Shown: positions 1 through 6,356, counted from the first letter of the stretch. The stretch: 10,336 bases of DNA from CAYLQD01 sp043819695 (GCA_043819695.1 JBDREM010000199.1:1-10336), one strand, 5' to 3'. The notes: generated by a model from the letters alone, not told the origin. Program-made: numbers and translations.

Positions 1-542
1 CGGCGGCGGGGAAGGCGTACATCGCCGGGCTGCTGAAGCACGCGCGTGAGATCTGTGCCGTCGTCGCGCAGTGGGTCAACTCGTACAAGCGGCTCGTGCC
101 GGGGTACGAGGCGCCCGTGTACGTCTCGTGGGCCCGGCGCAACCGGTCGGCCCTCGTCCGCGTCCCCATGTACAAGCCCGGAAAGCCGAATGCGACGCGT
201 GCCGAGTTCCGCTGCCCCGACCCCGCCTGCAACCCGTACCTCGCGTTCGCCGTGATGCTCGCCGCAGGCCTCAAGGGCATCGAGGACGGCTACGAGCTCG
301 GGGAGCCCGTCGAGGAGGATATCTTCGAGATGAATGAGGCGGAGCGCAAGGCGAGGGGCATCACCTCGCTGCCGGGCGACCTCGCCGAGGCGACGGCGGA
401 GACGGAGAAGAGCGAGCTTGTCAGGGAAGCGCTCGGCGACCACATCTTCGAGAAGTTCGTCGAGAACAAGAAGATCGAGTGGCATCGGTACCGGACGCAC
501 GTGAGCCGGTACGAACTGGATACTTACCTTCCGATCCTGTAA
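1..542 (+). CDS. glnA: Glutamine synthetase, type I, C-terminal part (5' end outside window)
   Basis: Glutamine synthetase makes glutamine from glutamate, ammonia and ATP in the cytoplasm. The reading frame is open from base 3 and ends with TAA at 540-542, giving about 179 residues of the usual 440-470, so the N-terminal domain and most of the catalytic barrel lie to the left. Visible family motifs are the glutamate and nucleotide-site segment NSYKRLVPGYEAPVYVSWA, then RRNRSALVRVP, then NPYLAFAVMLAAGLKGI. Where adenylylated enzymes have a modifiable tyrosine (NLYDLP in E. coli) this protein has EDIFEM, with Phe, so it is probably not controlled by GlnE adenylylation. The C-terminal helix region (ALGDHIFEKFVENKKIEWHRYRTHVSRYELD) is the short GSI-alpha-like version. 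Identification is firm; the subclass is less certain. Confidence 0.95.
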   Translation, partial: AAGKAYIAGLLKHAREICAVVAQWVNSYKRLVPGYEAPVYVSWARRNRSALVRVPMYKPGKPNATRAEFRCPDPACNPYLAFAVMLAAGLKGIEDGYELGEPVEEDIFEMNEAERKARGITSLPGDLAEATAETEKSELVREALGDHIFEKFVENKKIEWHRYRTHVSRYELDTYLPIL

Positions 543-557
543 GCGGGGTCACGAGCG

Positions 558-584
558 CGGGGCCGGCCGGTTCCCGTTTTTCTT
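558..584 (+). terminator. Possible intrinsic terminator after glutamine synthetase
   Basis: An imperfect hairpin (CGGGGCC, loop GGCC, GGTTCCCG with a bulge and one G-T pair) is followed by GTTTTTCTT. It lies 15 nt after the glnA stop and before the FKBP ribosome site. The stem is short and irregular, so termination may be partial. Confidence 0.4.
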
Positions 585-607
585 AGGACAGCACAAAGGA
601 GAAAGCG

Positions 608-1369
608 ATGAAGTGGACCGTGTCATTGGTGATGGCGGCGGCAGTTCTGGTTTCGTCGATGGCGTATGCCGCCGACAGCGCGACGGGCAAGACGGCGCCC
701 GCCGCGCCTGAGATGAAGACACTCGACCAGAAGTTCAGCTATGTTGTGGGTATGAACATGGGCGGCTCGCTCAAAAGCCTCGGCGTGAAGATCGATGTGG
801 GCGCGCTGATGCGCGGTCTCGCCGACGGCCTGTCGGGCCGGAAGCCGGCGCTGACGGAGGCGGAGGCGACGGGCGTGATGAGCGACGTGCGCGAGCGCAT
901 CATGCAACGGGCGAAGGAAGACGTCGAGAAGGGGAAAGACGTGGGCAAGAAGAACCTCGAGGCAGGGGCGGCATTCCTGGCGGCGAACGCGAAGAGAAAA
1001 GGAGTGACCACCACGAAGAGCGGGCTCCAGTACGTCGTCATCAAGGAGGGCGCGGGCCCGAAGCCGACGGCGAACGACGCCGTCCGTGTCCACTACCGCG
1101 GCACGCTTATTGACGGCACCGAATTCGACAGCTCGTACAAGCGCGGCAAGCCGGCGACGTTCCCGGTGGGCGGCGTCATCCCCGGGTGGACCGAGGCATT
1201 GCAGCTCATGAACGTCGGCGCCAAGTGCCGCCTGTTCATTCCGGGCGAGCTGGCGTACGGCGCTCGCGGCGCCGGCCCGACGATCGGCCCGAACGCCGTG
1301 CTCATCTTCGAGGTCGAACTGCTCGGTATCGGCGACGCGCCGGAGAAGGACCCCAGCGGGAGACGCTAA
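608..1369 (+). CDS. Exported FKBP-type peptidyl-prolyl cis-trans isomerase (Mip/FkpA-like)
   Basis: The 253-residue protein catalyses cis-trans isomerisation at Xaa-Pro bonds and should act as a periplasmic folding helper. Residues 1-22 form a signal peptide (Lys2, a hydrophobic stretch, AYA-A cleavage region). Residues 36-125 match the helical dimerisation domain of the Mip/FkpA family (LDQKFSYVVGMNMG...). Residues 134-241 are the FKBP core. The active-site residues are present: Tyr163 (VHYRG), Phe173 and Asp174 (EFDSS), Val190-Ile191 and Trp194 (GVIPGW), Tyr217 (LAYG) and Phe234 (IFEVELL), so it should be active. The start is fixed by AAAGGAG at 595-601, six bases before ATG. The gene lies 65 bp behind glnA with a possible terminator between them. 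No signal-peptide lipobox is seen. A hydrophilic tail of about 10 residues ends the protein. Confidence 0.95.
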   Translation: MKWTVSLVMAAAVLVSSMAYAADSATGKTAPAAPEMKTLDQKFSYVVGMNMGGSLKSLGVKIDVGALMRGLADGLSGRKPALTEAEATGVMSDVRERIMQRAKEDVEKGKDVGKKNLEAGAAFLAANAKRKGVTTTKSGLQYVVIKEGAGPKPTANDAVRVHYRGTLIDGTEFDSSYKRGKPATFPVGGVIPGWTEALQLMNVGAKCRLFIPGELAYGARGAGPTIGPNAVLIFEVELLGIGDAPEKDPSGRR

Positions 1370-1481
1370 CGCCTCATCAGGCACGCGGCAACCCAAAGCG
1401 GGCCAGGCTAATACCGCGTCAGGTTCGGACCTGTAGGCGGCGTCGCCGGTGATGAGTGCGTCCCGGACGCCGTGCGGGGCT

Positions 1482-1504
1482 CGTCGCACACGGCGTGTGC
1501 GACG
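1482..1504. other. Perfect 10-bp inverted repeat (hairpin)
   Basis: CGTCGCACAC and GTGTGCGACG flank a GGC loop. No T-run follows, so it is not a standard intrinsic terminator. It lies 112 bp behind the FKBP stop and could stabilise the transcript 3' end or bind a protein. Confidence 0.6.
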
Positions 1505-1545
1505 TACAACACCCCGTTGCGCCGCAAAATCAAAACTGACGGCAC

Positions 1546-1588
1546 GCTGGCCACGTTGATGCCAACTCCAACGGCTGACCGTTGCCTC
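1546..1588 (+). repeat. 43-bp direct repeat, copy A
   Basis: It begins GCTGGCCACG and ends GGCTGACCGTTGCCTC. It matches 1772-1814 at 39 of 43 positions by eye. It contains the dyad CAACGG-CTGA-CCGTTG (1569-1584). Confidence 0.85.
1569..1584. promoter_or_regulatory. Candidate activator site, distal
   Basis: CAACGG-CTGA-CCGTTG is a perfect 6-bp dyad. The same half-sites recur at 1797-1826, closer to the sigma-54 promoter. The spacing to that promoter (about 350 bp) is long but workable for an enhancer-binding protein. Function is inferred from position and repetition only. Confidence 0.35.
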
Positions 1589-1620
1589 CTGCACGCCGTC
1601 CTCCGGATTTGTGCTCTCGA

Positions 1621-1660
1621 GCGCTAATCTGACGACGCATATGCGTCGCCAGATTAGCGC
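1621..1660. repeat. 40-bp near-perfect palindrome without loop
   Basis: Two 20-base arms meet at GCAT|ATGC with a single mismatch (T at 1632 side versus C at 1650). The outer ends are GCGCTAATCT and AGATTAGCGC. There is no T-run after it. It sits between the two 43-bp repeats. It could be a protein operator, a cruciform, or the remains of a mobile palindromic element. Confidence 0.8.
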
Positions 1661-1771
1661 GGCCCCCGGGATGCAAGGCGCGGAAGAGGGCGTTGGCGGG
1701 CGAGCGCAGGGGGGCGTTGGCGGGTGATTGGTGCGTTCGCGCGACATTCCTAACATGCACACTGGCCACGG

Positions 1772-1814
1772 GCTGGCCACGCTGGTGCAAACTCCGACGG
1801 CTGACCGTTGCCTC
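1772..1814 (+). repeat. 43-bp direct repeat, copy B
   Basis: This is the second copy of the block at 1546-1588, with four differences. It continues into the stronger dyad at 1803-1826. Confidence 0.85.
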
Positions 1815-1826
1815 AGGGCAACGGTC
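1797..1826. promoter_or_regulatory. Candidate enhancer-binding (UAS) site for the sigma-54 promoter
   Basis: Two overlapping dyads are present: ACGG-CTGA-CCGT (1797-1808) and a perfect 10-bp inverted repeat, GACCGTTGCC-TCAG-GGCAACGGTC (1803-1826). Their centre is about 130 bp upstream of the expected start at about 1947, the usual distance for a sigma-54 activator. PrsR-type regulators are the known activators near PEP-CTERM systems, but the regulator gene is not in the window. Confidence 0.5.
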
Positions 1827-1919
1827 GCTGCGATGCAGCAGGGCGCGTGCAGCCCTTTCCCCTCCGTAATGCGTTGTCGTTGAATCCCTTATAAAATTGT
1901 GCCGGAATCTCGCGTTCGC

Positions 1920-1935
1920 TGGCACGGAATTTGCA
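1920..1935 (+). promoter_or_regulatory. Sigma-54 (RpoN) promoter, consensus -24/-12
   Basis: TGGCACGGAATTTGCA matches TGGCAC-N5-TTGCW exactly, including the invariant GG and GC dinucleotides at the right spacing. Transcription would start near 1947 and run into the first PEP-CTERM gene at 2410. RpoN control of PEP-CTERM/exosortase genes is known from other bacteria. Confidence 0.8.
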
Positions 1936-1946
1936 GTGAAGAAACC

Positions 1947-2409
1947 CTGTCCGGGTTTGAGAAAGGACGGAGGCAGAAACAAGGACGAGTTTGACACGCT
2001 TGGCCCGGGAGGGGCGCTGCGGCAACGGCACAGTCGCGGCACCTCCCTGACCGACGTACCTCGACAAGCCACGGGGCTAAGAGCCCCGGCGGACGGCGCT
2101 CGGTGAAGCGCTGGCCGGAGGCGCAAGGCAGTGGGCGCGACAAGCGGGCGTGACGCCGCTCGGGCACGGTCGTGTCTTCGCGGCGCGTGCAAGGGCGCCT
2201 TGGAATGAGTTCCAGGGTGCACGGACGACCCGTGCGGTCCGTCCGGAAGTCTTGAAGCAGAGCAGGAAGTGGACATTTTGGCCGGGTGCTTTTGCGGAGC
2301 GCGTCTGTCAGACGTGTCTTGGCACGGAAAGGAGTTGTGCGTATGTGAGGGTTGGTTCGTGGCTGGACGAGTGTGTTGTTGCTTTTGGTAAACGTAATAG
2401 GAGGAAGTA
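1947..2409 (+). promoter_or_regulatory. Long structured 5' leader of the first PEP-CTERM gene
   Basis: If the sigma-54 start is right, this is a leader of about 460 nt. Hairpins visible by eye are CGGGGCT-AAG-AGCCCCG (2072-2088), TGGAA-TGAG-TTCCA (2201-2214) and two mutually exclusive stems, GCACGG/CCGTGC (2219-2235) and ACGGAC/GTCCGT (2221-2242). Near the end lies GGAAAGGAG (2326-2334), then ATG TGA (2343-2348), a start codon followed at once by a stop. The real gene has its own TAGGAGG at 2398-2404. I could not match the leader to a known riboswitch class. Confidence 0.5.
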
Positions 2410-2456
2410 ATGATGAAACTGTCGAAGATGATGTTCGCAGGTGCGCTGCTGGCGCT
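2323..2456 (+). repeat. 5' cassette copy 1: leader end plus signal peptide
   Basis: This 134-bp segment is closely repeated at 3573-3706. It covers the GGAAAGGAG leader motif, the ATG TGA start-stop, the ribosome site TAGGAGG and about 15 codons of signal peptide (MKLSxMxFAxALLAL). Beyond it the two genes are unrelated. Confidence 0.85.
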
Positions 2457-3324
2457 TGCGGTGCTTGTGTCGGCCGCGCACGCTGACTCGGTAGCGTTCT
2501 TCAGCGTCGAGACCCAGCAGGACTGGGAAGACCTTCTGGGCGGCGGCGGCGCGGGCGGCTCAAGCATCGGGCCGGTCACCCAGGCGGACTGGGACAACCT
2601 GCCCGGCGACACGAAGACGTTTATCGGGCCCGGAACGTTCATGGAAGGATTCGTGCCCGATGATCTCTACGTGTACGGCGGCGGGACCTACGATAATCCC
2701 GGTGTTGGGACGTATGAGCTTGAAGGCCCGGGCCTCGTGATGGCGTGGGGGCCCGATGATCCCAGCGTAGACGGCAACTACATCGGCGGGTGGAAGTTCG
2801 ACTACGGCGTCGACCCCAACATCAGCGGCGCGACGGTCTCGGTCACGCTCTTTGCGCCGCAGTTTGGCCAGTTCGGGCAGATCAATTCGATGACGTTCGG
2901 CCTCCAGTCCCCCTCGGGGGGGCCCATTCCATTCACGAGGTCATGGACGTGGAGCGTAGGCCCGAACCTCGGGGTGGACCTTCCCTGGAACGTCAACAAC
3001 CCGATCACGATCCAGGTCGCGCCTAAGTGGGCGGGCGGCATTGGGGACGCCACGGCGCTCGACGGCAACACACTTGTTCCCGTTGCCGCGGGGCTCTTCG
3101 CAGACAACGGGTTCGACCCGACCAAGGCTCAGTGGTTCGTCGCGTTCGAAAATGGGCAGTGGATCGGGAACGCCATTGTCAATCCGCCCGGGTCGGCGCA
3201 GGTCCAGGCGTGGAACTATTGGCGGAACCTGACGGTCACGGCGCCGGTGGTGCCTGAGCCGGCTGCGGTGTCGATGCTGGGCGTCGGCCTCTTTGGCTTG
3301 GCGCTGAGGCGTCGCAGCAAGTAG
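2410..3324 (+). CDS. PEP-CTERM sorting domain protein, mature part unknown (gene 1)
   Basis: A secreted protein of 304 residues. Residues 1-25 are a signal peptide (two Lys near the start, LLALAVLVSAAHA, cleavage after AHA). The mature part is rich in Gly, Trp and Asn, has no Cys, and looks like a beta-rich extracellular domain. No family was recognised. The C-terminus is a standard PEP-CTERM tail: VPEP, a hydrophobic segment (MLGVGLFGLAL), then RRRSK, which directs exosortase processing and surface or matrix delivery. TAGGAGG at 2398-2404 serves either ATG 2410 or ATG 2413 (5 or 8 nt); the next two genes of the block show the same NTGATGAA double start. It is the first gene behind the sigma-54 promoter. 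Confidence 0.9.
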   Translation: MMKLSKMMFAGALLALAVLVSAAHADSVAFFSVETQQDWEDLLGGGGAGGSSIGPVTQADWDNLPGDTKTFIGPGTFMEGFVPDDLYVYGGGTYDNPGVGTYELEGPGLVMAWGPDDPSVDGNYIGGWKFDYGVDPNISGATVSVTLFAPQFGQFGQINSMTFGLQSPSGGPIPFTRSWTWSVGPNLGVDLPWNVNNPITIQVAPKWAGGIGDATALDGNTLVPVAAGLFADNGFDPTKAQWFVAFENGQWIGNAIVNPPGSAQVQAWNYWRNLTVTAPVVPEPAAVSMLGVGLFGLALRRRSK

Positions 3325-3346
3325 GAGCAGATAGGCGAACCGGGAG

Positions 3347-3378
3347 CGGGGCCGCGGACGAGAGCCGTCGCGGCCCCG
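3347..3378. terminator. Strong GC hairpin downstream of gene 1, no T-run
   Basis: A perfect 10-bp stem (CGGGGCCGCG / CGCGGCCCCG) has a 12-nt loop. It lies 22 bp behind the gene 1 stop. With no U-tract it is more likely a transcript stabiliser or an attenuating pause than a full terminator, leaving room for read-through into gene 2. Confidence 0.45.
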
Positions 3379-3395
3379 GTCTGGCGGCGAAGAAG

Positions 3396-3455
3396 ATGAG
3401 CGGCCGCGGCGCTTGACGGCGCCCGGCCGCACGATGCGAGAACACGCCAGGTTCG
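3396..3455 (+). repeat. Intergenic repeat copy 1
   Basis: Starts ATGAGCGGCC and ends AGGTTCG. It matches 4771-4830 at about 47 of 60 positions without gaps. Both copies follow a PEP-CTERM gene and precede the next gene's leader, so the leaders upstream of genes 2 and 3 share ancestry. The rest of the 3325-3662 spacer holds a 7-bp hairpin (3507-3526) and the cassette described separately. Confidence 0.7.
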
Positions 3456-3572
3456 TTACTGGCTGCGTTGCGGATGCGCCCAACGGGCGCGGCCAATTCT
3501 GAAGGAGAGGGGTGGGAGGACCCCTCAGCCGCGTCCGGGCTGGGAAGCGCTGTGCGCGCGGGGCCTGAACGC

Positions 3573-3706
3573 CACGGAAAGGAGGTGTGCGTATGTGAGG
3601 GGGTGGTTCGCAGTTGGACGAGTTTGTTGTTGTTTTTCGTAAACGTATAGGAGGATGAAGTGATGAAACTGTCAAGAATGATTTTCGCAGTTGCGCTGCT
3701 GGCGCT
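3573..3706 (+). repeat. 5' cassette copy 2: leader end plus signal peptide
   Basis: Second copy of the segment at 2323-2456, with GGAAAGGAGG (3576-3585), ATG TGA (3593-3598), TAGGAGG (3648-3654) and the start of gene 2. Small insertions and deletions break any long leader reading frame, but the ATG TGA is kept. Confidence 0.85.
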
Positions 3707-4568
3707 CATCGCGTCGCCGGCGCTGGCGAAGACAATCAGCATCCCGGACTTCGCCACCGATCCGTCCGGGCTGGGGTACACCATCTCGGCGATGACGCCC
3801 GGCTATGGGGACACTAACAACGTCAGCGACATCGATCTGTACTTCGGGCAGATGGATGACAGCGGCATGGACAACATGCTCAGGATGAACTGGCAACCCG
3901 TCGATGGCGACCTGCCGTCCCAGGCGGGCTGGTCGCTGGTGTTCGGCACGGATCCGGACGTGACGAACCACACGCTGAAGCTGTCGATCCGGCCGCCGGG
4001 TGCGGGTGTTCCCGGAGGGCCTCCGGGCGGCATGACGCACGTCGAGGTCCACATCGTGGACATTAACAACCTGGATTGTGGCGGCTGGGGGTTCAATACG
4101 GACCAGTTCTGGGCGGTGCCGCCGGGGATTCCGCTACTGATGGGGAACGATCCGGGCGCTGCGGGCCAGGCCCCGGTTCCCTTCATGGGGACACCGGAGA
4201 TCGCGTCGATGGCCCAGGGTACGCCGGCGCCAGGCGGGCCGCCCTTTTTCGTCCACAACGTGACCATCAACATCGGTAACGGTCCTGTGGCGGGCAGCGC
4301 GACCGTCCTCGGCCCCACTGGGCTGCTGACCGGGCCGAACTACATCATCGCCCCCGCCGCGGGCAGCGACTTGACCCAAGCCAAGCAGCTCGACTTCTAC
4401 GAGAACGGTGTGTTGCAGGTCCCCAACGTCGCCATACCGATCGGCTTCCCGGCGGGCCTGAACAATTGGTGGACCAACATCCAGTTGGCGCCCATCCCGG
4501 AGCCCGGTGCGCTGCCGATGCTGGGTCTTGGCGTGCTCGGCCTCGCGGCCAGGCGCAAAAGGAGGTAG
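3663..4568 (+). CDS. PEP-CTERM sorting domain protein, mature part unknown (gene 2)
   Basis: A secreted protein of 301 residues (302 if GTG 3660 is used). ATG 3663 is preferred because it lies 8 nt behind TAGGAGG and matches the second ATG of gene 1. Residues 1-22 are a signal peptide (LLALIASPALA). The mature part is Gly/Pro-rich with one Cys, and contains Pro-Gly runs (PPGAGVPGGPPGG) and a segment reading MTHVEVHIVDINN. No domain family was recognised. The tail is IPEP, then a hydrophobic stretch (MLGLGVLGLAA), then RRKRR, a PEP-CTERM signal. Its signal peptide and leader are near-copies of those of gene 1 but the mature parts differ. A MITE-like insertion begins 8 bp after the stop, including its 5-bp target copy. 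Confidence 0.9.
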   Translation: MKLSRMIFAVALLALIASPALAKTISIPDFATDPSGLGYTISAMTPGYGDTNNVSDIDLYFGQMDDSGMDNMLRMNWQPVDGDLPSQAGWSLVFGTDPDVTNHTLKLSIRPPGAGVPGGPPGGMTHVEVHIVDINNLDCGGWGFNTDQFWAVPPGIPLLMGNDPGAAGQAPVPFMGTPEIASMAQGTPAPGGPPFFVHNVTINIGNGPVAGSATVLGPTGLLTGPNYIIAPAAGSDLTQAKQLDFYENGVLQVPNVAIPIGFPAGLNNWWTNIQLAPIPEPGALPMLGLGVLGLAARRKRR

Positions 4569-4570
4569 GG

Positions 4571-4709
4571 TCAGAGAGGCTGTTGAAAAGGCCCGCCCGC
4601 TCACGGGGGGGGGGCCACAAGGGACCCCAGGACGTCGCGAGACGGTCGTTCCTGTAGGCCGACTTTGTAAGTCGGCGGTTCCCTGCACCTTTTTCAACAG
4701 CCCCTCAGA
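4571..4709. mobile_element. MITE-like element (129 bp) with TCAGA target duplication
   Basis: The element spans 4576-4704. Its ends are inverted: GAGGCTGTTGAAAAGG on the left and, read on the other strand, GGGGCTGTTGAAAAAGG on the right. It is flanked by TCAGA at 4571-4575 and 4705-4709. It is too short for a transposase. Inside are a run of 10 G (4605-4614) and a perfect 8-bp hairpin GCCGACTT-TGT-AAGTCGGC (4658-4676). CTGTTGAAAAA-type ends occur in several insertion-sequence families; I did not assign one. Confidence 0.75.
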
Positions 4710-4770
4710 CAAGAAACGGGAACGGGAACGGGTCGGTCGACGGCCGCGGTTCTCGTCCGTGATGAAAGAC

Positions 4771-4830
4771 ATGAGCGGCCGGGGCGCTTAACGGCGCCTC
4801 GCCGCCCATCGTGAGACTGCGCGAGGTTCG
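4771..4830 (+). repeat. Intergenic repeat copy 2
   Basis: Second copy of 3396-3455. It lies in the 555-bp spacer before gene 3, between the MITE and the leader ORF. The surrounding spacer shows no other gene. Confidence 0.7.
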
Positions 4831-4920
4831 CCGCGCGCTGCCGCGGCAAGACGACAGCGCCAGGCTGCGCCGCGCGTCGTTGAAAGCAAGGCGCGCGCAT
4901 GTGGCGTGTGCCCAAGTGTC

Positions 4921-4947
4921 CGTGCGCGGACGCCGAATCCGCGCACG
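4921..4947. other. Perfect 10-bp hairpin in the gene 3 leader
   Basis: CGTGCGCGGA and TCCGCGCACG flank a CGCCGAA loop. It ends 20 bp before the GGAAAGGAGG motif of this leader. A structured element just upstream of the leader ORF would fit post-transcriptional control. Confidence 0.6.
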
Positions 4948-4981
4948 AAGCGGGCGTGTGTGCGCCCGGAAAGGAGGATGT

Positions 4982-5014
4982 ATGGGCGAATACAGAACGC
5001 GTTCGGGCACCTGA
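4982..5014 (+). CDS. Putative 10-residue leader peptide upstream of gene 3
   Basis: Reads MGEYRTRSGT then TGA. GGAAAGGAGG (4968-4977) ends 4 nt before the ATG, a better ribosome site than those of many real genes here. It ends 109 bp before gene 3. The same motif with a 10-codon ORF stands before gene 4 (MAKSRSCTGA), and with an immediate stop before genes 1 and 2. Translation is inferred, not shown. Confidence 0.35.
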   Translation: MGEYRTRSGT

Positions 5015-5123
5015 GGCGGGCGCGGGCCGGCGGTCGGCGCCGCGCATTCACGGTTACGTTGCGGCAGTCATAGGGGGCTCTGTCGTTTACAGGCGCACGT
5101 GGCTGCCCGTTTTGGAGGACTGA

Positions 5124-6356
5124 ATGATGAAGAAGCTTATTCTGTTCGGTCTGGCGTTTGTGCTTCTGGTCTTCAGCGGCAACGCTCAGGCCTGGGATGT
5201 CTACAAGGCCGGCATACCCGACGTCGACAAGCAAGGGGTAAGCGACGGCCTGCCGCCGATTGTGGGCGACATGAGCTGCTGGCAAGCCGCGGCCGCCAAC
5301 CTCCTGGGGGGCGCGGGCTACGGAACCGGCGCCAACGCCCAGGCGAGGGCCGACAGCATCTACGGCCAACTCACCACGGACCTGGGCCTTCTTAACATGG
5401 GGTGCGCCGACAGGGCCATCAACTACTGGCTCTACACGTACGGCAAGAATCCGGACGACGTCAACGAGTACCGGCCGGGAAACAACTACACCGACGTCAC
5501 CCTCATCGACAAGACCGGCGCGGGTGGGCTCACGCCGGCCGACTACGATTTCCTGCTGGACGAACTCGTTCGCTGCCAGTACGTGGCCGTGAAGTTCGAC
5601 TTGCCGCCCCATTGCATCACCCTCGTCGGGGGCGACTACGAGAGAAACAGGGTGCCGCCGCCGGTGCCGCCGCCGCTCAGCCAGTCCATCTGGCACGACT
5701 CCGACCGGGACATGGGGACCGGCCCCGACGGCGTCAACGACGACGTCTACACCAACACCTGGGGCCTCGGCACCTGGGACCTCGTCGAGTATCCGGCCGT
5801 GAACGCGCAAGCATATGTCACGCTCTGCCCCGGCCTCGACAAGCCCGAGAAAGCCGTCCGCAACTACGACGTCGCCTACTTCCTCGAGGACACCGACCAG
5901 GACGGCTTGTGGGCCCCCACGTTCCGCGAGGCCGGCATCAAAGCCCAGGACTACGACGATCCCCACTGGGACTCGCTCGACCCCGACGGCCTCACCGTCG
6001 TCATTGGCAACGAGTCTCTGCCCGAAATGGCGAAGATGGTGTACCTCCTCGTCGATTACTTCGACCGGGTCCCCGGCAGGGCGGCGCTGGAAGACATCCG
6101 CCTCGTCGATGACGGAGGAACCGAGTGGATGCCGACCTCTGTCATCCCGTCCGCCGACGACGGCCAGCTCCTCTTCACCTGGAAACTGGACTATCAGCCC
6201 GCCTGGGAACATATCGTGTTCCCTGACGACAAGTACGTGTTGCTGGACGGCGACGTGAAGGACTGGAATGTCGCGACGGTCTGCGTGCCCGAGCCGGCGA
6301 CGGCCGCGATGTTGGGGCTTGGGGTGCTCGCCGCGTTGAGGCGGCGAAGAACATAG
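5124..6356 (+). CDS. PEP-CTERM protein with papain-like (IdeS/Mac-like) cysteine peptidase domain (gene 3)
   Basis: A secreted protein of 410 residues. Residues 1-23 are a signal peptide (FVLLVFSGNAQA). The region from about 40 to 250 has the marks of a clan CA cysteine peptidase: Cys52 in DMSCWQAAAANLLG at the start of a helix, His163 in PPHCITLVGGDY, and Asp192/Asp194 in WHDSDRD, followed by NTWGLGTWD. The CW-A-A-AN-L / H-ITL-G / DSD order is that of IdeS-type immunoglobulin-cleaving enzymes and C39-like relatives; the substrate here is unknown. Residues 260-380 are a second, acidic region without a recognised domain. The tail is VPEP, a hydrophobic stretch and RRRRT. TTTGGAGG at 5111-5118 serves ATG 5124 or 5127. 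The last 9 codons and the 3' flank are identical to gene 4. Confidence 0.85.
   Translation: MMKKLILFGLAFVLLVFSGNAQAWDVYKAGIPDVDKQGVSDGLPPIVGDMSCWQAAAANLLGGAGYGTGANAQARADSIYGQLTTDLGLLNMGCADRAINYWLYTYGKNPDDVNEYRPGNNYTDVTLIDKTGAGGLTPADYDFLLDELVRCQYVAVKFDLPPHCITLVGGDYERNRVPPPVPPPLSQSIWHDSDRDMGTGPDGVNDDVYTNTWGLGTWDLVEYPAVNAQAYVTLCPGLDKPEKAVRNYDVAYFLEDTDQDGLWAPTFREAGIKAQDYDDPHWDSLDPDGLTVVIGNESLPEMAKMVYLLVDYFDRVPGRAALEDIRLVDDGGTEWMPTSVIPSADDGQLLFTWKLDYQPAWEHIVFPDDKYVLLDGDVKDWNVATVCVPEPATAAMLGLGVLAALRRRRT

Larger units (their letters stand above)
1370..1919. other. Non-coding spacer with repeats and dyads upstream of the sigma-54 promoter
   Basis: No frame here has a convincing gene; the long minus-strand frames crossing it are GC-driven shadows without ribosome sites. 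It holds a perfect 10-bp hairpin (1482-1504), two copies of a 43-bp block, a 40-bp palindrome, a tandem GGGCGTTGGCGGG (1688-1700 and 1712-1724) and an A/T-rich patch near 1881-1900 lying between the dyads and the promoter. The layout of dyads, A/T patch and promoter is what an enhancer-dependent sigma-54 control region looks like. Confidence 0.6.

Noticed and set aside
623..1780. Long minus-strand open frame (385 codons) across the FKBP gene
   Set aside because: It is the shadow of a clear FKBP gene, runs into repeats, is Arg/His/Ala-rich and has no ribosome site.
2041..2110. Cyclic-di-GMP (GEMM) riboswitch resemblance around the ACAAGCCACGGGG segment
   Set aside because: The partner GAAA-loop stem and the GGGTTNCCG part are missing, so the similarity is too weak to call.
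2319..2336. Second sigma-54 promoter at TTGGCACGGAAAGGAG
   Set aside because: The -24 part fits but there is no TTGC at the -12 position; the resemblance comes from the leader motif.
2150..2410. 86-codon open frame ending at the start of gene 1
   Set aside because: Lies in the structured leader, no ribosome site, composition unlike neighbouring genes.
1530..2642. Minus-strand open frame of 370 codons over the sigma-54 region and gene 1
   Set aside because: Low-complexity composition, crosses dyads and a real gene start, and no recognisable domain.
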